From NCBI GenBank assembly GCA_964605575.1, contig CAZSDG010000034.1, positions 1 to 9,824 of the forward strand: DNA of 9,824 bases. Reading direction: 5' to 3'. The notes under the pieces were generated by a model that saw nothing but the letters and a program-made list of their open reading frames with translations, did not search any database and was not told the DNA's origin. Shown piece by piece: positions 7,337-9,824 of the stretch (position 1 is its first letter; every line of letters starts with the position of its first letter). Both the position numbers and the translations under genes were made by a program. The stretch comes from JAAZHN01 sp964605575 (GTDB taxonomy: Bacteria; Bacillota_I; Bacilli_A; RF39; UBA660).

Positions 7337-7365
7337 AGTATAGCATTTTTTTAATTGTTATTAAA
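7337..7365 (-). promoter_or_regulatory. Extended -10 promoter for the giant exported protein
   Basis: Read on the minus strand, TGCTATACT gives an extended -10 (TATACT, 7342-7337). A weak -35, TTTAAT (7365-7360), lies 17 nt upstream. The predicted start near 7330 gives a very short leader of about 15 nt that begins at the Shine-Dalgarno. The gene therefore appears to be transcribed on its own, separated from pnp by a terminator. Confidence 0.5.
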
Positions 7366-7375
7366 GTCGTTTTTC

Positions 7376-7437
7376 AAAAGAAAAACAGACGTTTTAAAAT
7401 GAACTTTTTTGATTCCTTTTATTTTGTCTGTTTTTTT
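7376..7437 (-). terminator. Terminator-like inverted repeat after pnp, symmetric on both strands
   Basis: AAAAACAGAC (7381-7390) and GTCTGTTTTT (7426-7435) are perfect 10-bp complements around a 35-nt AT-rich loop. The loop can extend the pairing with AAAAT and ATTTT. Read on the minus strand, the GTCTG arm is followed by TTTTTCTTTT just after the pnp stop. On the plus strand a run of seven T follows as well, so it could stop transcription both ways. The long loop and the short GC core make efficiency uncertain. Confidence 0.55.
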
Positions 7438-7438
7438 A

Positions 7439-9589
7439 TTATTCTTTGGTCAATTCTTTTTTTTCGGGTTTTGGCAGCGCTTCTTTTCTGGAAAGATTTA
7501 ATCTACCACGATTATCTCTACCCAAAGACTTGACTATTATTTCATCGCCAACTTTGACAACATCACTTGTTTTAGCAACTCGTTCATGGGCTAGATGAGA
7601 TATATGAACTAAACCTTCATATCCAGGCCAAAGTTCAACAAAGCAACCAAAATCTTCAACTTTCACAACTTTACCAGTATAGATTTTTCCAACTTCTGCT
7701 TCTTTGACTATGTTTTCAATCATCTCATATGTTTTATCAATAATCGCATAATCAGTATGATAAATAATAACTCTTCCATCATCTTCAATATCAACTTTAA
7801 CCGCATCTTTATCACTAACTGTTTTAACATTGCTTGCTTCTAAAATTATTTTTGTAATCATCTCACCACCACGGCCGATTACTTCTTTTATTTTTTCAGG
7901 GTCAATTTCCATTATTCTAATTTTTGGAGCATATTGACTAAGTTCTTTTCTTGGAGCCGAAAGAACACTATTCATTGTTTTTAAGACTTCAAATCTTGCG
8001 GTTTTGGCTTGTTCTAACGATTCTTTCAAGATTTCTTTTGTAACACCTTTGATTTTTATATCCATTTGCAGTGCACATATACCTTGGTCAGTCCCAGCCA
8101 CTTTAAAATCCATATCACCCATATGATCTTCTAAGCCTTGAATATCTGTTAATATTTGATATTTATCGCCTTTGGTAATTAGACCCATAGCAATTCCTGC
8201 GACTGGTTTCTTTATTGGAACTCCTGCCGCCATTAAGCTTAAGCAACCAGCACAAATACTTGCTTGTGAAGAAGAGCCATTACTTTCTAACACTTCTGAA
8301 ACAACTCTTATAGTATATGGAAAACTTTCTTCATTAGGAATAACTTGCGCAAGCGCTCTTTCTCCTAACGCCCCATGACCAACTTCTCTTCGACCAGGTG
8401 AACCATATCTACCAGTTTCACCAACTGAGAAAGCCGGGAAATTATAATGGTGCATAAATCTTTTTGTATCTTCTAAACCTAGTCCATCTAAAATTTGATG
8501 TTCTCCTATCGCTCCTAATGTAGTTGTAGATAAAACTTGAGTTTGCCCTCTTGTAAATACTGCTGAACCATGCGTTCTTGGTAAAATATCAATACTAGCA
8601 CTTAAATCTCTTATTTCATCCATTTTACGACCATCAGGGCGAATTCCCTTGTCAGTAATCAAGGTTCTAACTTCTTCTGCTTCAATATTATCAATAACTG
8701 TTTTTACGTTTTTCAAAATAATATTCAATTCTTCATTATCTTGATATAATTCTGTAAAATGATTTAAAGAATCTTCTTTTACTTGGTCAATCGCAGCATA
8801 TTTTTCTAACTTTTCTTTAATTTGAATTGCACTCAACATTTTCGAACCAACAAAATCTTTGACTTCTTTTTCTAATGATTCATCGATATTTGCTAATTCA
8901 ACCTCTATTTTTTCAAGACCTATTTCTTTAACAATACTTTCTTGAAATTCAATTAATTTTTTTATTGCTTCATGACCAAACATTAATGCTTCTAGCATTA
9001 CTTCTTCGCTTAATTCTTGAGCGTCTGCCTCAACCATATTAATAGCTTGTTTTGTTCCAGCAACCGTCAAATTAAGGACGCTCTTTTCTAATTCAACTCC
9101 ACTTGGATTAATGATAAACTCATCATCAACCATGCCAACTACAACACCTGCAACTGGACCATCAAATGGTATATTACTTATACTAAGTGCTAATGAAGAA
9201 CCAAATAAAGCAGTCATTTCTGGTGAATTATCTTGATCAACAGATAAAACTGTGTTAATTACTTGTACTTCATTACGAAAATTATCTGCAAACATCGGTC
9301 TAATTGGTCGATCGATAAGTCTACCAGTTAAAGTTGCATTTTCTGAAGGTCTTCCTTCTCTTTTAATAAATCCCCCTGGAATTTTTCCCACTGAATATAA
9401 TTTTTCACTATAAACAACTGTTAATGGAAAAAAATCGGCAGTACTTACGTTGTTACTCATAACCGCCGCGGTTAAAACAACCGTATCCCCATATCTAACT
9501 AATACTGAACCATTTGTTTGTTTTGCTAACTCACCAGTTTCAATAATTAATTTTTTACCAAAAAAATTTAATTCAAAAACTTTTTTCAT
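7439..9589 (-). CDS. pnp: Polyribonucleotide nucleotidyltransferase (PNPase)
   Basis: The product has 716 residues, close to the Bacillus (705) and E. coli (711) lengths. It is a phosphorolytic 3'-5' exoribonuclease that releases nucleoside diphosphates from RNA, acts as a cytoplasmic trimer and takes part in mRNA decay. Domains in order: RNase PH 1 (about 1-215, with PGGFIKREGRPSE), an alpha-helical segment (about 235-310), and RNase PH 2 (about 315-550) with the phosphate-binding ESNGSSS (435-441) and catalytic Asp pair D488/D494 in LEDHMGDMDF. These are followed by KH (about 553-615, GRGG loop 572-575 instead of the usual GKGG) and S1 (about 633-702). The C-terminal tail is short and Lys/Glu-rich. 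ATG 9589 follows AGAGGA at 6 nt. It lies 46 nt behind rpsO with an intergenic hairpin, so it is probably co-transcribed with attenuation. Nothing key is missing. Confidence 0.98.
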   Translation of the reverse strand: MKKVFELNFFGKKLIIETGELAKQTNGSVLVRYGDTVVLTAAVMSNNVSTADFFPLTVVYSEKLYSVGKIPGGFIKREGRPSENATLTGRLIDRPIRPMFADNFRNEVQVINTVLSVDQDNSPEMTALFGSSLALSISNIPFDGPVAGVVVGMVDDEFIINPSGVELEKSVLNLTVAGTKQAINMVEADAQELSEEVMLEALMFGHEAIKKLIEFQESIVKEIGLEKIEVELANIDESLEKEVKDFVGSKMLSAIQIKEKLEKYAAIDQVKEDSLNHFTELYQDNEELNIILKNVKTVIDNIEAEEVRTLITDKGIRPDGRKMDEIRDLSASIDILPRTHGSAVFTRGQTQVLSTTTLGAIGEHQILDGLGLEDTKRFMHHYNFPAFSVGETGRYGSPGRREVGHGALGERALAQVIPNEESFPYTIRVVSEVLESNGSSSQASICAGCLSLMAAGVPIKKPVAGIAMGLITKGDKYQILTDIQGLEDHMGDMDFKVAGTDQGICALQMDIKIKGVTKEILKESLEQAKTARFEVLKTMNSVLSAPRKELSQYAPKIRIMEIDPEKIKEVIGRGGEMITKIILEASNVKTVSDKDAVKVDIEDDGRVIIYHTDYAIIDKTYEMIENIVKEAEVGKIYTGKVVKVEDFGCFVELWPGYEGLVHISHLAHERVAKTSDVVKVGDEIIVKSLGRDNRGRLNLSRKEALPKPEKKELTKE

Positions 9590-9608
9590 CTTATTTCCTC
9601 TTTTCTAT

Positions 9609-9634
9609 AAAGAAAGACACTAAAAATTTTAGTG
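9609..9634 (-). terminator. Hairpin between rpsO and pnp, attenuator-like
   Basis: Right after the rpsO stop, the minus strand reads CACTAAAA, one centre base, TTTTAGTG (9634-9618), a perfect 8-bp inverted repeat. It is followed by the pyrimidine run TCTTTCTTT. This has the shape of a weak Rho-independent terminator or a processing hairpin. It would let some transcripts continue into pnp. The E. coli rpsO-pnp spacer also carries an attenuator and an RNase III hairpin, but the sequences are not compared here. Confidence 0.55.
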
Positions 9635-9635
9635 C

Positions 9636-9824
9636 CTATTTTCTTATATTTAATTTTGCTGTAATATCTCTATATCTTATTACATCTGTTCTTTTTAAAT
9701 AATCTAGTAAACCTCTTCTTTTACCTACTTTTAAGAAAAGACCTCTTTTTGAATGAAAATCGTGAATATGAACTTTTAAATGTTCAGTTAATTCATCAAT
9801 TTCTCTTGTTAAAATTGCTATTTG
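9636..9824 (-). CDS. rpsO: 30S ribosomal protein S15, partial (C-terminal 62 residues)
   Basis: The frame enters from the window edge and ends at TAG 9638-9636. It covers about 62 of the usual 88-89 residues; the N-terminus is off the window. The conserved S15 core is clear: HDFHSKRGLFLKVGKRRGLL followed by DYLKRTDVIRYRDITAKLNIRK, matching the family pattern DHHSRRGL...VGKRRRLLDYL. S15 binds the central domain of 16S rRNA early in 30S assembly. The gene sits directly upstream of pnp in the order common to many bacteria, which supports both calls. Confidence 0.96.
   Translation of the reverse strand, partial: QIAILTREIDELTEHLKVHIHDFHSKRGLFLKVGKRRGLLDYLKRTDVIRYRDITAKLNIRK

Noticed and set aside
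8172..8378. Plus-strand 68-codon reading frame opposite pnp
   Set aside because: It is antisense to the conserved RNase PH 2 domain of PNPase, with no independent evidence of coding.
1..9824. CRISPR array, tRNA, rRNA, riboswitch or insertion sequence
   Set aside because: I saw no evenly spaced direct repeats, cloverleaf, conserved riboswitch core, transposase or terminal inverted repeats with target duplications. The only repeats found are protein-level modules and short dyads.

Overview
The window comes from a very AT-rich bacterium of the low-GC Gram-positive type, probably an uncultured Bacilli or Mollicutes-related lineage. The PNPase reads like Bacillus PNPase through long stretches, rpsO and pnp are adjacent as in many Firmicutes, and intergenic DNA is AT-dense with extended -10 promoters. 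The standard code applies: TGG is used for Trp, and one gene ends in TGA inside an ATGA overlap. This argues against the TGA=Trp code of Mycoplasma. The exact lineage is inference.

Layout. (A) 1-1078, minus: two exported or membrane proteins in an operon, a 213-residue type I membrane protein followed through a 4-nt overlap by a secreted protein cut by the window edge. (B) 1079-1178: a compact divergent control region with two extended -10 promoters whose -35 boxes are the two halves of one palindrome, plus a perfect inverted repeat over the rightward -10 and start site. (C) 1179-3290, plus: an ABC ATPase fused to a MacB/FtsX-type permease. (D) 3302-7315, minus, convergent with C at 11 bp: a giant exported protein of 1337 residues with 40 cysteines. 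It holds six beta-rich modules with one Cys pair each, a Pro/acidic linker, three tandem CC/CxxC modules, and an unrecognised C-terminal half. (E) 7439-9824, minus: the housekeeping rpsO-pnp block, with a hairpin between the genes and a terminator after pnp.

How the genes work together. rpsO and pnp are core translation and RNA-decay genes. The rest looks like a cell-envelope locus: three exported Cys-containing proteins beside a MacB-like transporter. The shared control region suggests that the transporter and the membrane-protein operon are co-regulated. Any biochemical link is inference. The most unusual item is the 1337-residue protein, whose Cys patterning points to a disulfide-stabilised surface or secreted protein of unknown function.
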